Source of the DNA: Alteromonadaceae bacterium | GTDB taxonomy: Bacteria; Pseudomonadota; Gammaproteobacteria; Enterobacterales; Alteromonadaceae | DNA: 50,781 nt | Reading direction: 5' to 3' | Assembly (NCBI GenBank): GCA_015487235.1 | Contig: WFQC01000165.1 | Location: 1-50,781, forward strand | Shown: piece after piece, positions 18,135-26,582 of the stretch | Position numbering within the stretch: position 1 is the first letter of the stretch | Layout: the number at the start of each line of letters is the position of its first letter | Program-made: the position numbers and the translations under genes | Notes under the pieces: model-generated | The model's database searches: none | What the model was told of the DNA's origin: nothing | Seen by the model: only the letters and a program-made list of their open reading frames with translations

Positions 18135-19244
18135 ATGGCACGATTTCAACAACAAGATAATTTAATTGGACAAGCCAATAGTTTTCTCGAGGTATTAGAG
18201 CAAATATCCGCCATTGCGCCGTTGTCAAAACCCGTATTGATTATTGGAGAAAGAGGAACGGGTAAAGAGTTAGTTGCAGCACGGTTACATTACTTATCAA
18301 AACGTTGGGATCAAACCTATTTAAAATTAAATTGTGCGGCATTAAATGAAAATTTATTAGAAACCGAATTATTTGGTTATGACAGTGGTGCTTTTACTGG
18401 AGCAGCTAAACGCCATGAGGGTCGTTTTGAGCGTGCTGATAAAGGCACTTTATTTTTAGATGAAATCGCCAATACTTCAAGCATGATCCAAGAAAAGCTG
18501 CTACGTGTTGTAGAATATGGTGAATTTGAGCGGGTTGGTGGCTCTCGCACAATAAAAACCGATACTCGCTTAATTGCTGCAACAAATGAAGATTTACCCG
18601 CTTTAGCTGACTCTGGAGAATTTAGGGCTGATTTACTTGATCGATTAGCTTTTGATGTGATAACACTTCCACCTTTACGAGAGCGTGTTGAAGACATTTT
18701 AATGCTGGCCGAACACTTTGCCATTAATATGGCTCGTGAATTAGAATTTGAACTTTTTAGTGGTTTTACCGAAAAAGCCAAGCGCACCCTACTTGAATAT
18801 CATTGGCCTGGTAATATTCGAGAACTTAAAAATGTTGTTGAGCGCAGTGTTTACCGTAATAATAATCCGCATATTCCAGTGCATGACTTAGTGATTGATC
18901 CTTTCGAGTCACCCTATCGACCAACAACCCGAATAAAAGCACCAAAAACTTCTACAGAGACTATTATTGATGAGGTCAGCAATCAAGAAGCTGTTGAATC
19001 ACAAACCAAGCCAACAAATACGTTAATTGGCGAAAAATCTCATACCGATAACATAAATTTTCCTGTATCATTGAAAGACTTATCGCAAAACTATGAAATT
19101 GAATTGATCACTTCGGCATTAGCGGCTTGTCAATATAATCAAAAGAAAACAGCTGATGCATTAAATTTGACTTATCATCAATTACGAGGTTATCTAAAAA
19201 AATATAATTTGCTTGAAAGTCAAACAAGTGATGATGCAGAATAA
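18135..19244 (+). CDS. pspF: phage shock operon transcriptional activator PspF
   Basis: This 369-residue sigma-54 enhancer-binding protein has no receiver domain, as is typical of PspF. It has Walker A GERGTGKE (38-45), the sigma-54 contact loop GAFTGA (85-90) and Walker B FLDEIA. A linker longer than in E. coli precedes the C-terminal helix-turn-helix (NQKKTADALNLTYHQLRGYLKKY). It is divergent from pspA, which it should activate with IHF, and it is held in check by PspA. The sapA gene follows 18 bases downstream. Confidence 0.94.
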   Translation: MARFQQQDNLIGQANSFLEVLEQISAIAPLSKPVLIIGERGTGKELVAARLHYLSKRWDQTYLKLNCAALNENLLETELFGYDSGAFTGAAKRHEGRFERADKGTLFLDEIANTSSMIQEKLLRVVEYGEFERVGGSRTIKTDTRLIAATNEDLPALADSGEFRADLLDRLAFDVITLPPLRERVEDILMLAEHFAINMARELEFELFSGFTEKAKRTLLEYHWPGNIRELKNVVERSVYRNNNPHIPVHDLVIDPFESPYRPTTRIKAPKTSTETIIDEVSNQEAVESQTKPTNTLIGEKSHTDNINFPVSLKDLSQNYEIELITSALAACQYNQKKTADALNLTYHQLRGYLKKYNLLESQTSDDAE

Positions 19245-19262
19245 TGCCAAACAAGGGCAACA

Positions 19263-20921
19263 ATGTGTATGAAAATATTACACTTTTTAAAATTTTGGCC
19301 AGTTAAATTATTGTTGAGCCTATCAAGCTGTTTATTGCTACTAGGCTGTGACTCTCAAGATACGGGTTCTATTCATACTAAAAGTATCGTTTATTGCTCT
19401 GAAGGCTCACCTGAAACATTTAATCCGCAATTAATCACTTCTGGCACAACAATCGATGCCACTTCAAAACAACTTTACGACAGGTTAATCACCTTTAAAA
19501 CCGACGATAACAGTATTATTCCTTCATTAGCTAAGTCATGGCATGTTACGCGAGATGGTAAAAAAATTACCTTTTATTTACGCAAAGACGTAGCCTTTCA
19601 CCACACCGACTATTTCACCCCAACACGCCACCTTAACGCCGACGATGTGGTTTTTAGCTTTAATCGTATTCTCGATGAAAATCATCCATTTCATCAAGTC
19701 TCTGGTGGAAAATATCCTTTTTTTCAAACGGTAAAATTTACAGAATTAGTAGAAAGTATTGAAAAGATTAATGACTACACTGTTCGCTTTATTTTAAAAA
19801 GACCTGACAGTTCTTTTCTAACCAACTTAGCCACTGACTTTGCCATTATCCTTTCTGCCGAATACGGTGAACAGTTGATCAAAAGCCACCATAAAACCTT
19901 GATAGACACTCAGCCCATTGGTTCAGGCCCTTATAAGTTAAAAGAATTTCGCAGCGGTTCTTTTATTCGCTTTTATCGCCATGAGAATTATTGGCGCCAC
20001 CCGGTTGAAATTGAGCAACTTGTTTACGATATAACTCCCATTAATACTGGGCGTTTAACTAAATTATTAGCCAAAGAATGCGATGTTATTAGTTACCCGA
20101 TTGCTCATCAAAAAATTATTGAACACCCTGAATTAACTTTAGATTCAGTAACCTCTTACAATGTGGGTTATTTAGGATTTAATGTAAAAAAACCGCCTTT
20201 AGATAATTTACTGGTACGTAAAGCAATTGCCCATGCGATTAACTTTCAAGCCATTATTGACATTATTTATGGTGATAAAGCACAGCTAGCAAAATCTTTA
20301 CTACCTGAAAACTCATGGGCTTATACTAATAAAGCAAGTTCACAAGAGTATTCGCGACAATTAGCAAAATCATTACTTGAAGTAGCTGGATATCAACAAG
20401 GTTTTGAACTCGATTTATGGGCAATGCCGATCCAACGAGCTTATAACCCTAATGCTTTAAAAATGGCAAAACTCATTCAGGAAGATTTAGCTCATATTGG
20501 TATTAAGGTTAATATTATTAGTTATGAGTGGAATACTTTTTTACGGCGTTTAGCTTTAGGACAACACGATGCCGTATTATTAGGTTGGTCAGCAGATCAC
20601 CCCGATCCTGATAACTTTTTTACACCATTGTTAAGCTGCGAAGCAACATTAACGGGTGGAAATCGTTCGTTTTGGTGTAATAAAGAATATGATGATTTAC
20701 TCAGCAAAGCATTAGCCACAACCAATATCAATCAACGTAAAAAGTATTATGCTAAAGCGTTGACTATTATTGATAAAGAGATCCCTTTGATCCCTATTGC
20801 TCATTCAAAAAGATATCAAGCCAGATTTAAAAATATTCAAGGACAAATATTACAACCTTTCGGGGGGATAGATTTTTCTCACATTAATAAAATTTCTCAG
20901 CAACAAGAAGGTGATAACTAG
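19263..20921 (+). CDS. sapA: SapA-like peptide ABC transporter substrate-binding lipoprotein
   Basis: This 552-residue family 5 solute-binding protein has a signal peptide ending in a lipobox (LLLGC, Cys29), so it is predicted to be lipid-anchored rather than freely periplasmic. The SBP_bac_5 hallmark (YDRLITFKTDDNSIIPSLAKSW) follows. It opens a tight five-gene sap operon just downstream of pspF. SapA binds cationic peptides in enterics and Haemophilus; in marine bacteria oligopeptide uptake is equally possible. AAGGG precedes the first ATG at good spacing. Confidence 0.9.
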   Translation: MCMKILHFLKFWPVKLLLSLSSCLLLLGCDSQDTGSIHTKSIVYCSEGSPETFNPQLITSGTTIDATSKQLYDRLITFKTDDNSIIPSLAKSWHVTRDGKKITFYLRKDVAFHHTDYFTPTRHLNADDVVFSFNRILDENHPFHQVSGGKYPFFQTVKFTELVESIEKINDYTVRFILKRPDSSFLTNLATDFAIILSAEYGEQLIKSHHKTLIDTQPIGSGPYKLKEFRSGSFIRFYRHENYWRHPVEIEQLVYDITPINTGRLTKLLAKECDVISYPIAHQKIIEHPELTLDSVTSYNVGYLGFNVKKPPLDNLLVRKAIAHAINFQAIIDIIYGDKAQLAKSLLPENSWAYTNKASSQEYSRQLAKSLLEVAGYQQGFELDLWAMPIQRAYNPNALKMAKLIQEDLAHIGIKVNIISYEWNTFLRRLALGQHDAVLLGWSADHPDPDNFFTPLLSCEATLTGGNRSFWCNKEYDDLLSKALATTNINQRKKYYAKALTIIDKEIPLIPIAHSKRYQARFKNIQGQILQPFGGIDFSHINKISQQQEGDN

Positions 20922-21950
20922 ATGTTGCAGTTTACTTTTAGACGCTTGTCACTATTCTTTTTTACCATGTTATTACTGTCGCTGCTGTCATTTAGTTTGA
21001 GTTATTTTTTTCCTGGTGATGCTATCATTAACTTGTCAGGGCAAGTCAATGCTAGCCAAGAAGAATTAGCCTTATTAAGCCAACAATATGCAATGCATGA
21101 GTCTTTTTTTAGTCAATATTGGCATTATTTATTGCGTATTTTTCAGGGTGATATGGGAATTTCAATGGCTAGTCAGCTCCCTATTAGTGATGAAATAGCA
21201 AACCTGTTACCTGCCACCATTGAATTAAGTATTATCTCATTAATTTTGGCCATGAGTTTAGGTATACCACTTGGCTTTATAGCAGCTATTTTTCATAAAC
21301 GCGCTATTGACAATATTATTCTAAGTTTTGCTATTGTCGGTTATTCTATCCCTGTTTTTTGGCTTGGCTTATTTTTAATTCTTATTTTTTCAATACAGTT
21401 AGCATGGCTGCCCTCAGCAGGAAATATCAGCTTATTATTTGAAATACCACATGTTACTGGCTTTTTATTTATTGATATTTTACTCAGCAACAGTGAATAC
21501 AAGTGGCAAGCATTCTACAATGCATTAGCACATATTATTTTGCCTGCCAGTGTTATTGCAATTGCGCCTGCGACAGTATTTATTCGACTTGCTCGCAGCG
21601 CCATGATGGAAGTACTAGCAACCAGTTATATTAAAGCTGCTAAAACCAAGGGCTTAACTAATGCACAAATAATTTATCGCCATGCAATTCGCAATGCATT
21701 GATTAAAATGATCCGTCATATTGGCTTACAATTTTCTCATCTTATAACTTTTGCCATGATCACCGAGGTTATTTTTAACTGGCCCGGTATTGGTCGTTGG
21801 TTAATTGAAAGCATTTATCAGCGTGATTACACCGCAATTCAGAGTGGTTTGTTAGTGCTTTCAAGTTTTATTTTTATTGTGCATATTATAACTGACTTTA
21901 TTTATGCCACCTTAAACCCACTGGCAAGGGAAAATAAGCATGGCTCGTGA
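20922..21950 (+). CDS. sapB: SapB-like ABC transporter permease
   Basis: This 342-residue inner-membrane permease is of the DppB/OppB type, with an N-terminal helix, the large periplasmic loop, and five further helices. The EAA loop appears as SYIKAAKTKGLTNAQIIYRHAIRNALI, the contact for the ATPases. It starts immediately after the sapA stop codon. It pairs with SapC to form the channel. Confidence 0.92.
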   Translation: MLQFTFRRLSLFFFTMLLLSLLSFSLSYFFPGDAIINLSGQVNASQEELALLSQQYAMHESFFSQYWHYLLRIFQGDMGISMASQLPISDEIANLLPATIELSIISLILAMSLGIPLGFIAAIFHKRAIDNIILSFAIVGYSIPVFWLGLFLILIFSIQLAWLPSAGNISLLFEIPHVTGFLFIDILLSNSEYKWQAFYNALAHIILPASVIAIAPATVFIRLARSAMMEVLATSYIKAAKTKGLTNAQIIYRHAIRNALIKMIRHIGLQFSHLITFAMITEVIFNWPGIGRWLIESIYQRDYTAIQSGLLVLSSFIFIVHIITDFIYATLNPLARENKHGS

Positions 21951-22833
21951 TAAAATCTATATAGAAGAAGAATTTCCTTCGCCCCTGCGCCAACTTTGGA
22001 GCAACTTTAAGCAAACCAATGTGGCCATGCTGGGCTTTAGTGGCTACCTATTTTTAGTGGTACTTGCTATTTTTTCTCCTTTATTGGCACCACATAGTTC
22101 AGTCGACAGTAATTTAAATTTATTGTTGCTACCACCCGCATGGGACGCCCAAGGCGATGTGAGTTATTTACTCGGCACCGATAGCCTTGGCCGAGACATG
22201 TTATCAAGGTTAATGCACGGCGCATCACTCACCTTTGGTCTAAGCTTTGTTGTGGTAATAATCTCGCTGGTAGTTGGTGTTTTATTAGGCTCACTTTCAG
22301 CTTTAACTAAAGGCGTTAAATCAAGTATTTTTAATCACTTTCTTGATGTTATTTTATCAATTCCAACCTTATTATTAGCCATTATTATTGTCGCTATTTT
22401 AGGGCCAAGTTTAAGCAACACTTTATGGGCAATCGTCTTAAGTATGATCCCACAATTTATACATATAACCCATAACGCTATCAAAGAAGAGTTTAATAAA
22501 GATTATGTACTGGCTTCTCGTTTAGATGGCGCAGATTCTCTGCGCATATTACGTTACTCTGTTTTTCCTAATATTATCGAGAAAATCATTACGCAAGCAA
22601 CGCTCGCACAATCTGCGGCGATTTTAGATATAGCCGCCTTAGGCTTTTTAGGTTTAGGTGCTCAAAGCCCTTTACCTGAATGGGGAGCGATGCTTTTTAA
22701 TGGCTTAGATTTATTTTACATTGCCCCATGGACCGTCTATTTACCGGGTTTAGCCATTTTATTTTCTGTGCTTAGTACCAATTTAGTTGGAGAAGGCTTA
22801 CGCCATGCAATACAACAGCGTAAGGAAAGCTAA
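21940..22833 (+). CDS. sapC: SapC-like ABC transporter permease
   Basis: This 297-residue DppC/OppC-type permease has an N-terminal cytoplasmic tail, a first helix near 33-52, the LLGTDSLGRDMLSRLMHG segment typical of the family, and an EAA-type loop (VLASRLDGADSLRILRYSVFPNI). It overlaps sapB by 11 bases and shares a single base with sapD, so translation is coupled through the operon. Confidence 0.92.
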   Translation: MARDKIYIEEEFPSPLRQLWSNFKQTNVAMLGFSGYLFLVVLAIFSPLLAPHSSVDSNLNLLLLPPAWDAQGDVSYLLGTDSLGRDMLSRLMHGASLTFGLSFVVVIISLVVGVLLGSLSALTKGVKSSIFNHFLDVILSIPTLLLAIIIVAILGPSLSNTLWAIVLSMIPQFIHITHNAIKEEFNKDYVLASRLDGADSLRILRYSVFPNIIEKIITQATLAQSAAILDIAALGFLGLGAQSPLPEWGAMLFNGLDLFYIAPWTVYLPGLAILFSVLSTNLVGEGLRHAIQQRKES

Positions 22834-23822
22834 TGAACCTTTTAGATATTCGAAACCTTTCAATTGAGTTAAAAACTAAAAATGGCACTATTCTAGCTGT
22901 TGACCGTGTCAGCCTAACCATGAAAGAAGGCGAGGTGCGCGGTTTAGTTGGCGAGTCAGGTTCGGGTAAATCAATTCTTGCTCAAGCAATTATGGGTATT
23001 TTAGATGAGCGCTGGAAAGTACATGCTGATCGCTTTCATTGGCGAGGTATAGATTTACTAGCCCTGCCTTGGCAAGAACGTAAAAAAATCATTACTCAAG
23101 ATGTAGCTATGATCTTTCAAGAGCCTATGGCATGTTTAGACCCAACCACAACCATTGGTGAACAATTAGAAGAAGCCGTACCTAATTGCCAACTGTCAGG
23201 CTATTTTTGGCAACGCAGTAAACAACGTAAATTGGCTGTTATCAATTTACTGCATAAAGTTGGTATTAAAAACCACCTAAAATGCTATCACAGTTACCCT
23301 CATCAACTTACTGAAGCCTTCTGTCAACGGGTAATGATTGCCATTGCCTTAGCACGACAACCTTTATTATTAATTGCTGATGAACCAACAGCAGCAATGG
23401 AAAGTACCAACCAAGGGCAAATATTTCGGCTACTGGCCAGCTTAAACCAACTTAAAAATATGTCGATATTATTAATCAGCCATGATCTTGAGAATGTAAC
23501 CCACTGGACAAATACCATTACCGTTATGTATAGCGGCCAATTTGTTGAAGCGGGTACCACAAAACAAATATTTAAATCACCCTATCATCCCTACACCAAA
23601 GCATTACTTGATAGTAGCCCTAAAGCCAATGTTGAACTACCGCCTAAGTCGCGATTAATGACTTTACCGGGAAGTATTCCTGTATTACAACATTTACCTA
23701 TTGGTTGTCGCTTAGGACCTCGTTGCCCTAGAGCACAAAAAAAGTGTGTACAAGCACCTAAAACCACTAATTATCATGGCCATCAAGTCAATTGTCATTA
23801 CTCATTAAAGGATACCTATTAA
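22833..23822 (+). CDS. sapD: SapD-like ABC transporter ATP-binding protein
   Basis: This 329-residue ATPase has Walker A GESGSGKS (40-47) and Walker B LLLIADEPTAA. The signature is the unusual LTEAFCQ rather than LSGGQ, a feature shared with E. coli SapD (LTEGECQ), which supports the SapD assignment over DppD. The C-terminal oligopeptide/dipeptide domain has the four-Cys region (CRLGPRCPRAQKKC). In E. coli SapD also supports potassium uptake by Trk. Confidence 0.92.
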   Translation: MNLLDIRNLSIELKTKNGTILAVDRVSLTMKEGEVRGLVGESGSGKSILAQAIMGILDERWKVHADRFHWRGIDLLALPWQERKKIITQDVAMIFQEPMACLDPTTTIGEQLEEAVPNCQLSGYFWQRSKQRKLAVINLLHKVGIKNHLKCYHSYPHQLTEAFCQRVMIAIALARQPLLLIADEPTAAMESTNQGQIFRLLASLNQLKNMSILLISHDLENVTHWTNTITVMYSGQFVEAGTTKQIFKSPYHPYTKALLDSSPKANVELPPKSRLMTLPGSIPVLQHLPIGCRLGPRCPRAQKKCVQAPKTTNYHGHQVNCHYSLKDTY

Positions 23823-24602
23823 ATGGCGGCTTTATTGCAAGTAAATGATCTCTCAAAAGCTTATAAAGACAGAAACTACTGGCTAAATCGTAAGGTCTAT
23901 AGTGCGCTAGAACCGCTTTCATTTACTTTAGAATCTTATCAAACACTGGCCATTGTCGGAGAAACCGGCTCAGGAAAATCTACCCTGGCAAAATTACTCG
24001 TTGGAGCTGAACCACCGACAACAGGAAAAATTCAATTAAATGGCCAATTGCTCGCTAAAGAAAATTTCAAGCAACGCTGCCAACACATTCGCATGATCTT
24101 TCAAGACTCTGGCACAACATTAAACCCTAATTTAACCATTGCACAGCTTTTAGATGAACCGCTATTACTTAATACTCAACTAAATGCAGAGCAACGTAGC
24201 CAATTGATCAGAACAACATTACAGCAGGTCGGCTTGCTTACTGATCATATGAACTTTTATCCACATATGTTTTCTGGAGGTCAAAAACAACGGATCTCAC
24301 TCGCTCGTGCGATTATTTTACAACCTCAAGTAATTATTTTAGATGAAGCCTTAGCTTCATTAGACCCATCATTGCGCTCACAAATGATAAACTTACTCCT
24401 CGATTTACAGCAAAAAATGGGCTTAGCCTACATACTTATTTCACATAATTTAGGTATTGTTAGGCATTTCAGTGACAACATTATGGTACTTAAAGCGGGA
24501 CAAGTGCTCGAATCAGGAAAAACACTTGAGGTGTTAAATAACCCTAAACATAAATACACCCGCAAGCTGTTAATAAGTCAATATTTTCATCTAAAGCGCT
24601 AA
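23823..24602 (+). CDS. sapF: SapF-like ABC transporter ATP-binding protein
   Basis: This 259-residue ATPase has Walker A GETGSGKS (46-53), a normal signature FSGGQKQR and Walker B VIILDEALASLD. It is the partner of SapD, whose own signature is degenerate. It starts directly after the sapD stop codon and ends the operon. No clear intrinsic terminator follows on this strand. Confidence 0.92.
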   Translation: MAALLQVNDLSKAYKDRNYWLNRKVYSALEPLSFTLESYQTLAIVGETGSGKSTLAKLLVGAEPPTTGKIQLNGQLLAKENFKQRCQHIRMIFQDSGTTLNPNLTIAQLLDEPLLLNTQLNAEQRSQLIRTTLQQVGLLTDHMNFYPHMFSGGQKQRISLARAIILQPQVIILDEALASLDPSLRSQMINLLLDLQQKMGLAYILISHNLGIVRHFSDNIMVLKAGQVLESGKTLEVLNNPKHKYTRKLLISQYFHLKR

Positions 24603-24690
24603 AAACTATTGTGCTTTTACCATTGAATTTTGTTCGTAATAAAAGTGATTTAGTCACGATAAATTACAGAGAGAATATACATCACGCAAT

Positions 24691-24712
24691 AAAAAGCCCC
24701 TTGCAGGGCTTT
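24691..24712 (-). terminator. rho-independent terminator at the end of the small-protein cluster
   Basis: AAAGCCC (24693-24699) and GGGCTTT (24706-24712) pair around a 6-base loop. On the minus strand it is followed by a T run, while on the plus strand the tail is poor. It lies 28 bases past the stop of the 41-codon gene, so it most likely ends the leftward transcript rather than the sap operon. Confidence 0.75.
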
Positions 24713-24739
24713 AGATTCAATAAATATCAACTGATTACT

Positions 24740-24865
24740 TTAATCTCTTTTCTGATTATGCTCATGGACGGCATACCAAAAAGAAACCAAAATACCAACA
24801 GGTATAATCATTAATGGAACCCAAACAAACCTAAATAACGAAAACTCATCAAAACTCCCACTCAT
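24740..24865 (-). CDS. 41-residue predicted single-pass membrane protein
   Basis: A short frame runs from an ATG at 24865 to TAA at 24740. It encodes a polar N-terminus (MSGSFDEFSL), one strongly hydrophobic segment (about residues 13-31, containing VPLMIIPVGILVSFW) and a charged tail (HEHNQKRD). That layout, and a terminator 28 bases downstream on the same strand, argue for a real gene. The ribosome binding site is weak (AGG far upstream). I recognise no family. Confidence 0.5.
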   Translation of the reverse strand: MSGSFDEFSLFRFVWVPLMIIPVGILVSFWYAVHEHNQKRD

Positions 24866-24971
24866 AAATACTTTAAAAAAACCTATAAAGTACATGTATT
24901 ATCCACGTGAACAGTCAAAAAACAAACAATAAAATACCTTAAGCGCTTAAACTTAATAACCATATATGAGG

Positions 24972-25456
24972 TTAATTTAATGTATTACCATTTCGTTCCC
25001 GCTTCTCGTTGATGAAAAGCATGATAAACATAAAGGCTATTACAAAATAAATTGCGCTATAATTTCCAAAGTTTGCTTTTCTCTCTTCTAAATATTGCTC
25101 AAAGCTGTATAGCTGCTCACCCTTAATATTAAGAGACATCATTTCTCCGGCATTCACGTTAATATGAGAGCTAACCAAATCGCCTTCTTTTAGTTTATTT
25201 AAAGCAAATGCACAATTAAAAGCACCACCAATATGAGCAAATAGTGAAACCCCATTTTCCTTAGCTACGAGTTCAAGCACATCACTTGTACGATTCTTTG
25301 ACGTACATTGAACCTTATCAATAGTAAAAGAGACCAATTTAGCTTTTTTTCTATTTTAGTAAAATAGCTGCTAGGTTCAGTAAACCAAAGTTGCTTAACT
25401 CCTAAAACTAGAAACAAGACGGTTCCAAATAAAAAACATACTAGTTTGATGTTCAC
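24972..25456 (-). CDS. two-membrane-segment protein split by a -1 frameshift (DUF3592-like)
   Basis: Two overlapping frames look like one gene. The first starts with GTG at 25456 and encodes an N-terminal hydrophobic helix (residues 4-20) and EPSSYFTKIEKK. The second has no ATG or GTG start and encodes a soluble domain followed by a membrane helix (YFVIAFMFIMLFI) and a charged tail. They join by a -1 shift exactly at A AAA AAG (25349-25343). The joined protein has about 160 residues with a membrane segment at each end around an exported domain, resembling the DUF3592 layout, though family membership is uncertain. Without the shift the first frame ends at 25265 after 63 codons. It is either programmed frameshifting or a one-base deletion in the A run. 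Confidence 0.55.
25343..25349 (-). promoter_or_regulatory. dnaX-type slippery heptamer A AAA AAG
   Basis: The zero frame reads GAA AAA AAG, so the heptamer A AAA AAG is in the correct X XXY YYZ phase for a -1 slip. The -1 frame continues GCT AAA TTG GTC into the downstream open frame. I see no internal Shine-Dalgarno stimulator or strong downstream hairpin, so the site could simply be a mutated A run. Confidence 0.45.
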
Positions 25457-25609
25457 AGATTTAATTGTCCCAACTTAATAGTTTTTAAGCGTATTAACAT
25501 CATTGATGGCATAAATAACACCCATTGTATTTCCTGTACCATTATATAAATTCAAGAATTATAAAGTGGGTGTCTTGTTATTAAGTTTCTTGTTAATTAA
25601 TTGATTTTA

Positions 25610-25936
25610 TTATGTTTTATCTACAATTGTTATCGTGTTTACTTTTAGAAATACTAAAACAGTGTCGTTTGTCCCTGAATTCTCATATCTAAAGTTAATA
25701 CTTTTGCCAACCTTTAAAACTGTTAATGCTTGTTGGCAATCCACAAGCCATAGCTTTGATTTAAAGTCATGCAAAATATTATTTTCATCGTCAGCAACAG
25801 TCATAAATAGAACATTGCTAGATCTCCAAATATTTTTACAAGATATTGATTTAATTACCCCACTCGCAGTGAAGTACTTCCTATTTTCAGCGCAGGAAGT
25901 TAATAACAACATTGCTACTATTAAGACTAACCTCAT
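25610..25936 (-). CDS. small predicted lipoprotein of unknown function
   Basis: This 108-residue protein has a hydrophobic signal peptide ending in the lipobox LTSC (Cys15), so it should be lipid-anchored. The mature part is short, with two further Cys residues (SCK and DCQ) that could form a disulfide, and several beta-like strands. GGAG lies 6 bases upstream of the ATG, and the start overlaps a preceding stop codon as TAATG. I recognise no family. Confidence 0.7.
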   Translation of the reverse strand: MRLVLIVAMLLLTSCAENRKYFTASGVIKSISCKNIWRSSNVLFMTVADDENNILHDFKSKLWLVDCQQALTVLKVGKSINFRYENSGTNDTVLVFLKVNTITIVDKT

Positions 25937-26046
25937 TAGTTCTCCTGCGCTTCATTTTGTGCTGCATTGACACTGTATGCTGACAAATAAGCATTACCGT
26001 AACTTGATACTTTAATTGGCTGATTCATTTGAATAGCTTTAAACAT
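25936..26046 (-). CDS. possible 36-residue ORF or decayed gene tail
   Basis: An ATG at 26046 opens a 36-codon frame whose stop overlaps the lipoprotein start (TAATG). The same frame is open further upstream without a start codon (GGVCLNSGAGVTSNMF), across the stop of the upstream gene. It may be a small coupled ORF or the tail of a gene that lost its start. Confidence 0.3.
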   Translation of the reverse strand: MFKAIQMNQPIKVSSYGNAYLSAYSVNAAQNEAQEN

Positions 26047-26072
26047 ATTAGAGGTTACTCCTGCACCAGAAT

Positions 26073-26582
26073 TTAGGCAGACACCACCTTAATTTTTGAT
26101 ACTAATTTCACGCCCTCAACGATCAATAATAAAGTGGATGTCTTGTTAATTTTTTTAGGCAATTCAAATACTATCTCACTGTAAGCTATAGAACGACACC
26201 ACTGGTCTAGCTCTTTTTCAACGGATTCATTTTTAACATAGTTAAAAAATAGCATTAGCCTACTCTGATTTAATTCCTCTTCATTCAATGCGTAAGAGAA
26301 TTTCATTTTTCGTTTGATACTAGTACTTTCCCCTATTTTAGCCGAGGAAATAATCTTTAAATTATCCGCCCTATATATGCCAATTTCATTCAGACTTAAA
26401 CATTTTACAAGACTTTCATCAACAACAACTTCCGCTAAAGAGTACCTCCCAGTTTCATCATCACCAACCTTAATATGAATACCTAAGTTTGATGGTAAAA
26501 CCTTTGCAAATGTATTCTGAGCAATATCAGCTATTACAGATAAAGAACTCAACATTAAGAATATCGCAAATATCTTTAACAT
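26073..26582 (-). CDS. secreted protein of unknown function
   Basis: This 169-residue protein has a clear signal peptide (MLKIFAIFLMLSSLSVIADI, cleavage near residue 19) and a mature domain with two Cys residues (VKCLSL and QWCRSI). The mature region is rich in alternating strand-like segments, and I recognise no family. Its start lies inside the last codons of the metzincin-like ORF, with 7 bases shared, so translation is probably coupled and the two products may work together, for example as a peptidase and its partner or inhibitor. That role is inference only. Confidence 0.65.
   Translation of the reverse strand: MLKIFAIFLMLSSLSVIADIAQNTFAKVLPSNLGIHIKVGDDETGRYSLAEVVVDESLVKCLSLNEIGIYRADNLKIISSAKIGESTSIKRKMKFSYALNEEELNQSRLMLFFNYVKNESVEKELDQWCRSIAYSEIVFELPKKINKTSTLLLIVEGVKLVSKIKVVSA

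Noticed and set aside
24611-24814. 67-codon plus-strand frame after sapF
   Set aside because: It crosses the terminator hairpin and lies antisense to the better-supported 41-residue membrane protein.
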